DNA of 64,000 nucleotides from NCBI RefSeq assembly GCF_000524195.1, contig NW_020170437.1:195525-259524 (forward strand), in the 5' to 3' direction. Below are positions 1 through 11,099 of the stretch, in pieces. The position numbers and the translations under genes were made by a program. Numbering within the stretch: position 1 is the stretch's first letter; each line of letters starts with the position of its first letter. Origin of the DNA: Echinococcus granulosus (lineage: Eukaryota; Platyhelminthes; Cestoda; Cyclophyllidea; Taeniidae). The notes under the pieces were generated by a model. It ran no database searches, was not told the DNA's origin, and saw nothing but the letters and a program-made list of their open reading frames with translations.

Positions 1-204
1 GAATTTTTATTAAAGTGCGCAATAACTGGTAATGCAGGGCTTTTGTTGTTGTTGTTAGCTTGAGGGAATGAATGAAATAGATAGCTGATGTAGCAAAAAG
101 GAAACGTAGAATATTGTTTCGTGGATCCGCTTTCACTTGTATTGAGCATTAAGCTATCCATAATAAGCATTTTTATTTATACTAACGGCCTTCTTTTTCT
201 GTAG

Positions 205-3200
205 CTTACTACTTCTCATAGATTACAACATTGGACAATATTATTCGTCCTTGTTACAGTTGTTGGACTTAGTCATTCGTCTGGAGGTGATAACAGTTTA
301 ATCTTTAATCAGTGCCTGTACGTATGTCGCGTGACTCAATGCAACTCTACGGAAAGTGCAACCTACCTCTTGCTTAAAACAAAACCTTATGAGCCTCGAA
401 ATCTTAGTGTACTAGAAAAGATAATCACTTGGAACTGTGAAGATGAGTGTAAATATCATTGTATGTGGTGGACTGTTGATGAACATCGGCTTAAAGGAGT
501 ATCTCCTCAACAGTTTTATGGAAGAGTAAGTTGCCTTTTTGAGATCTTTCATAAAATTTTAAGTTTTAATGGATATTAATGGAACTAGAGATATAATGCG
601 TTCTACTGCATCACATTGCTTAGTTGGCCTGCATGTACGTAGAAGTAACATAGATAATATATTTAGTGTACAAAAAATGATAGACATGGTTGTTATCAAC
701 AGCAGATCTAAAAGACAGTTCAAGTCAATTAAATTCAAAAGTAATTTTTCGTGAAGACATGAAGGCATGCATTCCAAATATGGGTGAGAGCATGATGCTT
801 TGGAATGTATAAATCAGCTTAAGTTTAGGTCCACTTTTAAAGAATCACGTAAGACATTAATTTTGAACGTCGTATTGCTTGTATTGATGGGCTTAGAAAT
901 GGGAATTCGCATGACATGATATGTGTGTGCTTTTGATTCTAATTGAGGTTTCGCTATGCATTATTACAAATGATGCGGATAACATGTTGATTTCTCGAAC
1001 TGACAAAGTCTCAAATTATTATTTTTCTCTTGCTGGATTGGAAACACTCGATTAGGTTACACGGAATCAATAATTTTTTTGTTATTTAAGGAGTTTTTAT
1101 TCATAGCATTTTATTTATTGGCAAGGGTACCTCCATACTCTCTTAAAACTAGACAATCTTTGTATAAGCCTCCCTCTAAAAAGCCAGTAAATAAGCCATA
1201 CGCAAGTAATTTTTTTGCAAAGTACCAAAGCGATGAAATAAAGCGACAACAAAACTCAAGGTTGATATCAGAATAATACTGCGGGTGTGTTTTGAAAAAA
1301 GGTCACATACACCTGCAGATATTTATTTTTCTGGCGGTTCACTAAATTTGATCTTAGATTTTTGTACACCACAATCTTTGCTCTATTCTGCTCACTTTTC
1401 TACTCCATCAATTCCAAATGCACGTCAATGTGTGACACGGACGTAAAGAATGATTTAGTTAAGTGATCTTAAAATACATCGGAGGTATCTTTTGCGGAAG
1501 GGTGATACTGTGAGAAGTACGTGAATGCTAATTATTACTTGCCCCTTAGATATTAATACCCTAGCTATGAGCGCTACCTCTCAGTTGTAACAAATAACTT
1601 TGTTGTTAAGTTGAGGTGCTCTTAATGACAATTTACTGCTTTAGTGGCCCCAAATTCGCCTGTTTGGTGCCCAGGAGCCGGCGGCAGCCTTCTTCTCCTT
1701 CCTCAACCTTGTCACCCAACTAGTGACAATGCGGCGTTTCCTTCTTTGTGTGCCCCCTCAAGCTCCACTCTATGCCTTCTGGGTGCTTTTTGCCTCTGTA
1801 CGTCTCCCTGTGTTTTGGTACTTGTCAATTTTATGCAGCTAACTTGAGAGGTGGACTTTGTTTAGTTTTGGCCAGTGGCCCTACAAATTGGGGTAAACAT
1901 ATGACGACATCAAGTGGTAGGATAAACGCGGCATAGCTGAGTCGAACAGGCCCTAGCTAGCCTACTTGTATCATCTAATTTTCAATTTCGAAATAAATTG
2001 TGAAATTCCAAGTAGAGGAATTAAAGCGCATTTATATTGGATGAGCTTAGCTGCTTATAAACGGAGTTCAACTATATTGTGTCGGCGAAAATATATGCGG
2101 AATGCCAAAGTGCAGAATTTTTCAGTTAATGCAGGGTGATATGTTTCTTGTGGTCAAAATGCGTGAAACTTCAGGTTGAAATTCACGGAAATATTAACAT
2201 ATATGATAATCTTTAATCTATTCTATTCGCAATGATAAAGTTGTACAACGAAGAGTTTTAAGAAGGCTATTTCAAAAAAGTGAGCTAATAAGGTCATTTA
2301 GATCGGGGTTTTATGAATCACGCAACATACCAACGGATCCCTTGTTTGCCCCTAGGCTGGTGCTAATGCCTGGCTTTGGTCAACCGTTTTTCATATCTGT
2401 GACACGGATTTCACTGAGGTCTGTTTCCGTTATCCTTGCCCTACCGCGTATGTTTAAAACACAAGATCTAAAATTTAGTGGTAAGATCTCTAATTTCTTC
2501 TCCGATCATAGCTAGGATGGAAATAATTCCGCCATTGTATAATCTGAATATCGCTGAGTATTTAAAGCAACTTCAGTACCTTAGGTGCTGGTCTTTCGAT
2601 AATTTCTAGTCATTCTTTTATTCCATTATTTTAGAAATTAGACTACTGTTCCGCATTCGTTTATGTGGGATCTTTTTTTATCATTACACTTGCTCGGATA
2701 ACGCGAGGGCAACTTCGGTGGGCTCGAAATGCAATGCTATGCATCGCCTTTCATCTCGTTTTCTCATATTTATTTGACCTAATCACTTCGCCCAGGATCA
2801 AATACGATTTCAACATGAAGGTTAATCTAACACTAGGTGAGTGACTCGACACTGGAATCGTGCACATATTTCCACCAGTTGGGTCATTAGGCTAGATCCG
2901 AAGGAGGTCAGATTAGGAATCACGACGGCGTGGAGGGGATCTGATCTTGTCCCACTTGTGGTTGTAATAGGTCTGCTGACGTTGGTAGGATGGCTTGTGG
3001 GAATTCCCAAAGCTCGGGATGGGGAAGAGCAGACGTCTTATCGAGTTATGCAAGCCACGGTTTTCTACATTGCCACTGTGGCTACGCTTGAATTCATCGA
3101 CTTTCCTGCCATCCTGTGGCTGTTTGATGCTCACTCTCTGTGGCACGCTGCTACTATTCTCATTCCCTTCCCTATATTTTCGTAAGTTTCACATGTAATT

Positions 3201-3515
3201 GCCATCTGTGATTGATACGTAAGGAGAGCCAGACATGGATATAATGCCCATCTAAAGCAGTATTTACATAAGTTGGTATTGTTGAGATGAGAACGATACT
3301 TGAACTTTCGCTCTCACGTCAAAAAAGGCACAGACAACAACTTGCTCTTTTACGATTATTTTTATGGAGATTGTGCATTTCATTTTCATGGGTCAATTAA
3401 TTTTAAGCAGCCTTTAATCCGAGATATTGTTTTTGCCCACAATATGTGCTATTTCAGGTACGCCATCAAGGATTGCCGCAACCTTTATCGCATTGAGCTG
3501 AAAGTCAGAACATGA
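205..3515 (+). CDS. PGAP3: PGAP3/Per1 family GPI-lipid remodelling hydrolase, 5' end incomplete
   Basis: Exons: 205-525, 1645-1797, 2356-2418, 2635-2836, 2971-3181, 3458-3515 (stop). Together they give 1008 nt (335 residues) with matching phases at every junction. Family role: PGAP3/PER1 is a multi-pass ER/Golgi membrane protein of the CREST superfamily that removes the sn-2 acyl chain of GPI anchors during fatty-acid remodelling. What is seen: a hydrophobic signal-like stretch (WTILFVLVTVVGLS), then a cysteine-rich lumenal part (NQCLYVCRVTQCN, NCEDECKYHCMWW), then several membrane helices. The CREST histidine and aspartate positions appear in WLWSTVFHICDTDFTE and in LWLFDAHSLWHAAT. The first coding exon with the ATG was not found; it is probably short and lies near or left of the window edge. 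The family call is firm. The exact 5' acceptor at 205 is less sure. Confidence 0.88.
526..1644 (+). other. First visible intron of PGAP3, no gene seen
   Basis: Donor GTAAGT at 526 and acceptor TTTAG at 1644. The 1.1 kb between them is AT-rich. Short open frames occur, but none resembles a known domain and none has a supported splice context. Confidence 0.6.
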
Positions 3516-4541
3516 ATTTTGGTCAACGCTTAGACCTGATCCGCCAACTTCTCAGTTTTATCATGCCTTTGCTAACTTTTTAAAGCATTATATCAGTACA
3601 CTGAATGATCCCAAAAGCGTGGGCGAATTCATGGCAACGTATTAATTGGGCAATGAGTGGTGCTTATGCACTCACGATACTTATTGTACACTTACACCTT
3701 TCGTTTTTTTCAATGTTATTAATTTACAGTTTTTTCAAATAAATGGACCTACGTGTGAGCTGGATTAGAAGCCTTATTCCCCTCCCCCCACTGACTTCTG
3801 TGGTTGAAGTAGGTAATCTCGCTGAATTACTGCTGCTCACTCAAAACCCTCCAGATGCCATTTGTCGTCGAAGCTAGAGAAAGTTGTGGACACAATGTCC
3901 TGTATTTGGTGGCGCGACCTTATGAGCCTTCAAGCTATTAGTTTAAAACTAGTGCCCGTGGAGCAGAATCCTGCGCCGTAATTATGCGTTTGCGTTATAC
4001 TTGTGTTTTAGAGTCTCACAATACAATCATAATCTAACTAATGCGTTGCATATCCATGATATTAGCAGTAGTTATGATACATTAGGACATGGAGAAATAT
4101 ACCATAAATTGATGCGAGATTCACTCATAAATACTTCCAGAATCAAAGAAAAACTAGCACAGAGAAACCAAAATATATAATAGGGCTTGTGGAACAAGCA
4201 CCATACTGGTTTAGGACGATTATTATAGTGTGGCACTTTAATTTATTTAATTCTCGGATTCAGTAATAGGCCATTATGGGCTTATCCATTGCACTTCCAC
4301 TGAACTGCCTGGCATACGAACGATGTCAATGGCCCCCAAACTCTTCCATGCGTCAACAATGTATATTCTACCGAGCTATTATGTCTACCATCGGCTTAAG
4401 GGAAAACTAGGACTGCTACCACCGGTCTCACGAGCCTCCGATAATGTATTTAGTGTTACACATAAAAAACATTTAAGAAATTATCTTAAAAAAGCGATTT
4501 TAAGAAATGAGATTCCGGTGTGCGTAACAAGAAATGACTAC
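3516..4541. other. Intergenic region between PGAP3 and the TRIM element
   Basis: AT-rich, with no convincing exon. Around 4310-4420 there is a weak resemblance to the TRIM LTR (the GTATATTCTACCGAG block followed by a TATGTCTACC-like block). It may be an old decayed LTR. Confidence 0.5.
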
Positions 4542-4737
4542 TACAATACGATTGTGGTTCATCCCTCGGTTCTGGTGAGGCGCCACTTTTGTACTTTGAA
4601 TCAGCCCCCTTGTACCTCGCTGGGTGGGCTGGCCTTTTGGGCCATACCAATAGCCTAGACACCTTCTCCATACTGAATATATATTCTGCCCGAGTATTTT
4701 GTCTTCTTTCGTCTTTAGTGAGTCTTGGGACGCTACA
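4542..4737 (+). repeat. 5' LTR of the TRIM element
   Basis: Closely matches 5223-5417 along its whole length. Landmarks in both are CCTCGGTTCTGGTGAGGCGCC, a GGGTGGGCTGGCC block, the GAATATATATTCTG block and the GTCTTCTTTCGTCTTTAG block. The starting TG is mutated to TA in this copy. Confidence 0.85.
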
Positions 4738-4738
4738 T

Positions 4739-4750
4739 TGGTGGCAGCGG
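4739..4750 (+). other. Primer-binding site, tRNA-Leu type
   Basis: TGGTGGCAGCGG begins with TGG one base after the CA end of the 5' LTR. It is perfectly complementary over 12 nt to CCGCTGCCACCA, the acceptor end of tRNA-Leu in many eukaryotes. That tRNA end is recalled from general knowledge, not from this window. Confidence 0.78.
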
Positions 4751-5204
4751 AAAGCGAACCCCATCTTAAGAGACATGTATCCCATTTTTCCACTTCCGCG
4801 TGATAAGCCTTAGTTGAGCGGGAGAAGTACATATGCTACGGATGGGAAAATGGTGATGACCCCTAATAGGAGGACTAATGTTGATGTCTACCTTCTGCAT
4901 CTCTCTCAGTCCCGTGTTCTGCAAAAAAGCTATTAACAACTGAATCGACATTGGCCGTGAACCATCTGGAAGTTTCGTTACGGATTCCCCCTACCATCCT
5001 AAATCAAATCCCTAAACCAGACGAAATTCTAGTTCCAGTGAAGCCGCCAAGAGGGATCAGCGACGTTGAGGTCAAGTATCCCCTCAGTTGCGCGCTAATT
5101 TGGCGACTGCCACGGTCGGCTCGTGGGTGTTTCTTTACTACACCGACTACGTTGTAATGGCTGACGCGGGAGGTTGACCTGCTGGAGCGCCGGGAACGAC
5201 GCTC

Positions 5205-5219
5205 AAAAGAGGAGGGAGG
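5205..5219 (+). other. Polypurine tract of the TRIM element
   Basis: AAAAGAGGAGGGAGG, all purine, lies three bases before the TG of the 3' LTR, where plus-strand priming occurs in LTR retroelements. The same tract is conserved (as its complement) beside the LTR at 22192-22387. Confidence 0.75.
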
Positions 5220-5222
5220 CTA

Positions 5223-5417
5223 TGTAATACGATAGTGGGTTACCCTCGGTTCTGGTGAGGCGCCACTTTTGTACTTTGAATTAGCCCCCTTGTACCTCGC
5301 TGGGTGGGCTGGCCTCTTGGGCCATGCCAATGGCCCAGATACCTTCTCTGCGCTGAATATATACTCTGTTCGAGTATTTTGTCTTCTTTCGTCTTTAGGG
5401 AGTCCCGAGACGCTACG
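5223..5417 (+). repeat. 3' LTR of the TRIM element
   Basis: Direct repeat of 4542-4737. It starts TGTAATACG and ends CGCTACG, with the terminal CA changed to CG. Substitutions between the two LTRs suggest that the insertion is not very recent. Confidence 0.84.
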
Positions 5418-5814
5418 CTAAGGTTGTCCAATTTGTGGTTAATGCGGAGTCAGGTTTGCAATGCACTTGAAAACGTTAATACCTCAGCATACCTTGCAGA
5501 AAATTAAGACAATTGTAGCATGGTGCATTATTTTTGACACGATTTAAAGAATTTGGAGATTGATGTCAATTAGAAATGATCAAGAATTTCTGGCATTTAT
5601 TACATTATCACCCAAACATCTTACCTGAAAAAATACACTTTCAAACAATTTTAAAAGTGTTTCTGATATGCCATCTTAACAATTACCTCATTTTGGCTTC
5701 AAAAAGTGAAGATGTGAATAATTTTCTTATTCTGAACATTTGAGCAATTTCCTATTGGTTGATTAGGATCGTATCTTACTGGTCGTCTTAGAGTACGTGC
5801 ACTTTGCCCTGAAA

Positions 5815-7587
5815 ATGTTGGGTCTGCCGCTGTTCTGGGGTTCTCTGGGTGCGCTTAGAATTCAAGGTTGTAATGTCTTGCTGAGCTGCCGTTATCTGTG
5901 TAGTAGGGCGATTTACGATGGCGGTCGCAAAATTTACCGCGAGCAGCGTCTCCTCGGGTAATAGGATTGATGAAGATAAGGGCTTGTCCACTAGATATTA
6001 GTTTGTGAGCATTTGGTGTCCGCTATTCCTCATTCCTGTTATTTAGGTACTTTGTAAGCCTCTTTTGTACTTGCGTGAAACGATTTAAGTGTAAATGACT
6101 GTCTTCTTCACGCTAATGCGTTACTTCTTTGCGCAAAGTAATAATTGCTATGTCGCTACTTTTAATTTTTCTGACACGATCTGTGTTGGTATTTTTAGTG
6201 ATTATTTTAGAAATTTCATATTTGTAAGACTTTATGTCACCTCCTATCCCGTTTTTCCCCCAACTTATAGGTACAGCTGTGATCAGATTTTTGATATAAT
6301 ATCCGGTGTCGAACAATACTCCGAATTTCTACCATGGTGTCTTGATTCGGTTATTTTGCAGACCCATCCCACAAAAGGTAAACTTTGCCGATTGAGTATT
6401 GGATTCTACCCCTTCAAAGAAAGTTACAATTCGTGGGTAACGGTAATTCGACCAAAATATGTTAAGGTAACGCCCCTTCACCGTGGCATCTTAGTGAATT
6501 CACTTTTCCTTATTCTAATTTATGCGCTTGAGTAAGCGACTGTGACATCTAGTAACTGCTCAAAACAATTATTCTCTTGTTTATCAGATAATTTGCAAGA
6601 TTAGTGCTTCACATAAACCCGAGCTTTTACATTGTTTTTCCGCTATTTATTTGTTCATACCACAATAGTGGCTAGAAATCCTAAGTGACATGAACATAAC
6701 GCAGGTTACTTTCCTTGATCACATTGTATCTTGACATATCCAGTCTTTGGCTAGTATTTAAAGTAGTGCCGACCTCGTTCTCAGGCGAAATACGAGAAGC
6801 TCACGATTGTCTTATTGACGGTTGCAGAGACCTTGCCACAATCTCAGACGAACTGGCACATGCGCACACTTCACCAAATATTTGTTCGACAGCATGCGCT
6901 CGATGATATCACCACTGAGATTCATTTCGTTATTTCACTGCAACGTAGCCAGTAAAACTGTTGAACTCTGATCACTCGTATATTTGGACTGCCCAATTTA
7001 AACTGAGTGTGCCCACCTATTGCCCGGAGTCATTGTAGCCGAACCCGAGCTAACATGGATAATTAATAGTCATCAAGAACTGGTTGACCTAGAATATCGC
7101 TTCAAATTTAGTAAAGAACTTTGTTGCATTTGTTTCCTCAACACTATCCACAACTAAAAAATGCCTACTCACACATCGACAGAAGAGGAGGAACGTAGGG
7201 CCACACTTCCTGCCCCGTACTCACCGCATTCTCTTTACAGTCAGTGGCCACCAATAGCTACCTTTTCGAGCACCTGATTAATGAGTGGCACATCCGACCC
7301 GGCTTGCCCGACAACGAGAACACATGCACGGTCGAATTAAAGGTGAGAACTGCACCAATGCCTCAAACACCTCACACACGAATTGGGTTCGATTTAAGCA
7401 GCTTTGACTCCTCCCCACCTAGGTCGATTTCAGGTTTCGTTCCAAGCTCCACTCCCGAATATCCAGCCTCTTCTTTGATCAGGTGGTCGACTTCATGGTG
7501 GGTGCCTTCTTGGGTAGAGCCAATACCCTTCACGGCCCCGGCTCCATACCCCGGCAACCACCTACAATTCTGGAGTACACCAAATAA
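5815..7587 (+). CDS. COQ10: COQ10, mitochondrial coenzyme Q-binding START-domain protein
   Basis: Exons: 5815-5957, 6271-6466, 7241-7342, 7423-7587. Total 606 nt, 201 residues, all phases compatible. Family role: COQ10 binds coenzyme Q in mitochondria and is needed for efficient respiration and CoQ function. Residues 1-47 are a basic, leucine-rich presequence (MLGLPLFWGSLGALRIQG) fitting mitochondrial import. The junction of exons 1 and 2 gives EQRLLGYSCDQIFDIISGVE, the conserved start of the domain. Then come QYSEFLPWC, WHIRPGLPDNENTCTVELK and LFFDQVVDFMVGAFLGRA, which match the family block by block. The length is normal for COQ10. It ends 152 bp from the convergent SWI5 gene. The ATG at 5815 is chosen because the frame after it leads straight into the presequence and a GTAATA donor. 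Confidence 0.93.
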
Positions 7588-7739
7588 TGCCCCCTCCACA
7601 AAATCCCCACTTACTTCCCGATTGATGAAATGCCGCCATCGATGTTCCCAGGCATTCGGAAGATCTATTATTACCTTCAAGCCACCTTTCTCTCCATAAT
7701 ACAGTATCTGAATATGAGCAAGTGTATTTACGAGGGGTA

Positions 7740-8725
7740 TCAAATACCCATATCTAAATTGTATTCGGCATACAAATCCTTGACGGTTGTCATTTTGAGA
7801 TGGGCAAGTTGGCCAAGGATGTAGAGGCAAGCGTCTTTGGCGTCGTTGTACTCGTGTAGAAGCTCACGCCACATCTTCAGTTCGTTCTCTACGTCCTCCA
7901 CGGTGAAGACCTCGAGGCCTCGCATCTCGCATATTCTCCTCTGCAGCGCTTCGATGGCCTCATCCAACTCGTGCTCCTTTTCCTCTTCATTCGCAGCCGT
8001 CTTGAAGCTTGGGCCTTTGCGCTCCGGTGAAATCATCTCACTGCACCGCAGGAAGTGACTCCGCTCCCCCTGGAAGCGTGGATGATGCACTCACACTCAC
8101 CGAGGAATGCTTAACTCAGTACCATGGTGGTTTATCATTAAAGGAACGCAGATGCATATCTCTGGCATTTATTAAAGCTGCATGAATTGACTGTCATAAT
8201 GCTTCCAACCGCCATTCTGTATTGTTTTCACCTCTTGAACAAAATTGTTACGCACTTGATCAAAGCTCCGCCGTTTCGATAAGCGAAAAACAATACTACT
8301 TTTGATGAAATGCTATTCATTCAAAGCGCAAAGCAGGGAGAAAGTTATCCACACCCCAATACGTCCGATGCGATTTTTTCAACCATACGAACAAAAACAC
8401 AACTCTACATTGGGTGGGTGGGCGTATCACAATTTTAATGGACATTTGAACTTAGATCGTTGCTTTCGAATTTACCCAATCGGGATGGACGGAACGAGCT
8501 TGAGTCAATTCAGCCGATGGCTTAAGCTCGAGTGTTAGCAGTTATCATCCAAACGTCAATGACCGTAGGGGAAAAATAAGCTACCTTCAAGAGAGTGGAG
8601 TGTTCGGGCTGTTTAGATTCTCCTAGCGATGGTGGCATAGTGGAGCGGCCCTGGTTTTCATTTCGCGACCGTAGTGGTGACTTGAATGGCGCGTTCACCG
8701 CTGGCTTTGAACGGGGCTTCTCCAC
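7740..8725 (-). CDS. SWI5: SWI5-like recombination accessory protein, 5' end uncertain
   Basis: Terminal exon 8069-7740 (109 codons plus stop TGA) with acceptor CTTCCAG. A likely upstream exon is about 8725-8585, with donor GTAGCT and phase 0 on both sides. SWI5 forms a coiled-coil complex with SFR1/MEI5 that stabilises RAD51 filaments in homologous recombination. Evidence: a coiled-coil stretch (HELDEAIEALQRRICEM), then the family signature LLHEYNDAKDACLYILGQLA and the ending TTVKDLYAEYNLDMGI, which match animal SWI5 closely. The upstream exon holds NAPFKSPLRSRNENQG, a basic serine/proline motif of the kind seen near the N terminus of SWI5/SFR1 proteins. No in-frame ATG precedes it locally, so the start is open. 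A shorter form starting at the ATG at 8036 (98 aa) would still contain the whole core. Confidence 0.8.
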
Positions 8726-8869
8726 GAGTACAGGAAGAATTAAGAAAAATGAATGGATATCAAAACTTGTTGCAATGCAAGAGGCTTAAGGAGTAGTGAG
8801 TACACTTTATTCACTTAGTTAAAATCATATAAAATAAGAAAATGTACAAATTTGAAGGTAGAATACAAC

Positions 8870-9537
8870 TCATTTGCCATCCTTTCGAAGAGCAGAACAT
8901 CGTGGACAAAACCACTGCCCTCGAGGCTTAGTCGTTAGACCGACACAGCCGAAATGGAACCATTCAATGGGACAGTCCCGATTGTCGCAGGCAACCATTT
9001 CACCGTAGGACACCTGTTGGCAAATGCAGTAGGTAGGTTCATTTGGATCGATTGGCATGTCGAGTACGTCACTGGGGTTATTCGTCAAGGCTAGAGCAAG
9101 AGCTGCAGACGCAGGCATTCTATAGGCCAAAAGTATGCTTAAGGAACCATCAAGCAACGCGCATAGGAGAGAGAAACCCACTAACCTCGAAGGAACGCTA
9201 AAGGGGGTTTTCTTCCGGGGCTTTTTCATTTCTTTTAGGACCGAAGCCTTTTTAAATTCGACCATATCAGCGTCAAGACGCTGAATCTGCCTATCCACAA
9301 GCTCATATATACTTTCAGCCCTAGAAACTTTATCGTTGCATATTTCTTCGGCTGTCTGAAACAGGTTTTGTATTTCATTGAGGCGCCTGACACGTTCGTC
9401 TCTGGGTAAATCTTTCGCAATAAGCAAAAGCTCATTTGTTTTCGTCTGCGCTTCGTTCATGATTTCTTGAACTTTTTGATCAAGGTCCCGTATGATTTTG
9501 AACTCCTGCTGAAGATAAGGCGGCGCCTGCTCAAGTT
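8870..9537 (-). CDS. ING: ING family (ING4/5-like) histone-reader protein, N-terminal exon missing
   Basis: Exons 9537-9186 and 9119-8870, split by a 66-nt intron (9185-9120, GTTAGT...CTATAG). ING proteins are subunits of histone acetyltransferase or deacetylase complexes and read H3K4me3 through a PHD finger. Seen here: the N-terminal ING helices ([58 protein letters not shown]), a basic linker ([10 protein letters not shown]), and a complete C4HC3 PHD ([33 protein letters not shown]). The 66-nt intron has no stop and keeps the frame, so an unspliced reading adds 22 unlike residues. Acceptor TTTTAG is at 9538. The ATG at 9583 is probably intron read-through, because the residues before ELEQ do not resemble the family. 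The first exon should lie between 9540 and 11100 but was not found. Confidence 0.88.
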
Positions 9538-11099
9538 CTAAAACAAAGCAAGCTGCGCATGTTAAGCCGGGAACACTTTCCATTTAATTTACTGAACCAA
9601 TCTTGATCTAATTCGCAGTTTGAAACTAAGGAAACACGAATTCCGCACGCAACGAAAAAGGGAGCAAAAACACCCACGATATGGTGCGAACTTTGGCACC
9701 TTTTCAAAAAGGGAACGAACGATCCGCAAATCCAAATACGTGTGTACGGGAGGTACCAGACCAAACACATAAAAACAGCAAGAAGTTTATAACATTAAGG
9801 TAGTCAAACGCAAGTTGATGCACCGTTGAGTGGGAATACAAGACAGTCTAGAAGATACTGCTACCACAGGCTAGTGAATGTAAAACATATGAAGCCCCAC
9901 CTATTTCCTGCGGTATGGTGAGCGCTAAAGACACCCAGCAACCACCAACAACTATTTACCATCCAGGAACTTTTGGAAATACTCCATACGAAGCCAAAGG
10001 CATGGAGCAAAGCACAATGGGCATGAACTAGGCAATCCAGTTAAACAAACAGCGGGACACGTAGGTATTAAGGAGATTAGTAAGGCATTATAAAGCCTGC
10101 TAACATTTTTAAAAAGTTTACTTTAATAACACTTTATAAACTGTCTTTTTTAAATCGCATACCTGCTGAAATGACGTTAAGGTAATCAAATCAAAATCGT
10201 CTACAAGTTCTTTGGTGCACGGCATAGGATTATTATTTAGTTGCGCAGAATTTGAAGTAATTTAAGTGCAGTGATCTTTTATCCCTATTTCATTAATCAG
10301 CCTATGATTTTATTTGTTCCACTCTTATCATAGACGGTCTTCCCTTTATTATCTGTAAATTGTAATGAATTTCATTGTTACAAATGCTCCCAATTGCGTA
10401 AAGATGGCCCTTTGAACCCAGCATACTTAAAATTTTGGTTAATTTTAAGGCTTTTGTCCTGCTGGAACCAATTCCCCAAGTCCTAAAAAACATCATCATT
10501 GAGCACGGACCAGATGTCGAGAATGCTTTGTAAAAATGTCTACTCATTTGACCCAAGTGCTAATCTCATTCACACTGCATCATACAAAAACGGTGAACTA
10601 CACACATGAGGGCGATGGATAACCCACTTTGGGAACGCATACATCTCCACCATTGCTTGAGTAACTCTTCTCACGTTTATATCTACTGCTAACCACATTG
10701 GACTGGTGCAAGAAAGGAAGACTGACCGCGTGGAGTGCAACTATTTCCGATCACATCCCACTGGCACATCAAAACATGCCAGAAATCCGTCACGGCTTTG
10801 AATGCACTCTTCAGTACCCATGCACATCAAAATTTATTGCAAAATAAGTAGAAGAGTTTGCTCGCGAATCAGGAGGCTGTTTACGGAAGGACCACCTAGA
10901 TATCATCGCAGGAACACAGAATCCCAATGGAAAATGGGGAAGCGTCGCGTTTTAAAACACGTTTCCAGGAAAGACTTTGAGACAAACTGAAGGGGAATTG
11001 AATAAATAATAATAAGAGACAGCGTTTAGCATTCGTTAGAATTCTTTACAAAGGTGCGTTGGAGTGGAGATAAAATTAAAAAAGCACAAGAGCCCAGCA
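9538..11099. other. ING upstream region; gap to the slingshot 3' end
   Basis: No exon could be supported on either strand. The missing first ING exon is expected here on the minus strand. Short frames at 10302-10556 (-) and 10802-10990 (+) look like chance. Confidence 0.45.

Larger units (their letters stand above)
4542..5417 (+). mobile_element. TRIM (terminal-repeat retrotransposon in miniature), full-length copy
   Basis: About 876 bp. Two direct terminal repeats of about 195 bp (4542-4737 and 5223-5417) flank a 485-bp internal region with no credible coding capacity. The better-preserved 3' repeat starts with TG (TGTAATACG); the 5' repeat ends in CA (CGCTACA). One base after the 5' LTR lies TGGTGGCAGCGG (4739-4750), the exact complement of the CCGCTGCCACCA 3' end of common eukaryotic tRNA-Leu isoacceptors, so it is a good minus-strand primer-binding site. 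A purine-rich tract (AAAAGAGGAGGGAGG, about 5205-5219) sits just before the 3' LTR. This is LTR-PBS-spacer-PPT-LTR with no gag or pol, the definition of a TRIM; such elements are known from taeniid tapeworms. Flanking 5-mers (actac / ctaag) are not a clean target-site duplication. Short open frames inside it on either strand are shadows. Confidence 0.88.

Noticed and set aside
4323..5507. Several open frames of 60-111 codons on both strands
   Set aside because: They lie within the TRIM LTRs and spacer or just beside it, are shared with other LTR copies, and have no domain.
8302..8538. 78-codon plus-strand open frame opposite the SWI5 5' region
   Set aside because: No recognisable features and no splice context; overlaps the SWI5 intron on the other strand.
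9538..9583. ATG at 9583 as the ING start
   Set aside because: A TTTTAG acceptor lies directly before the first family-like residues (ELEQ), and the upstream residues do not fit ING proteins, so it is probably intron read-through.
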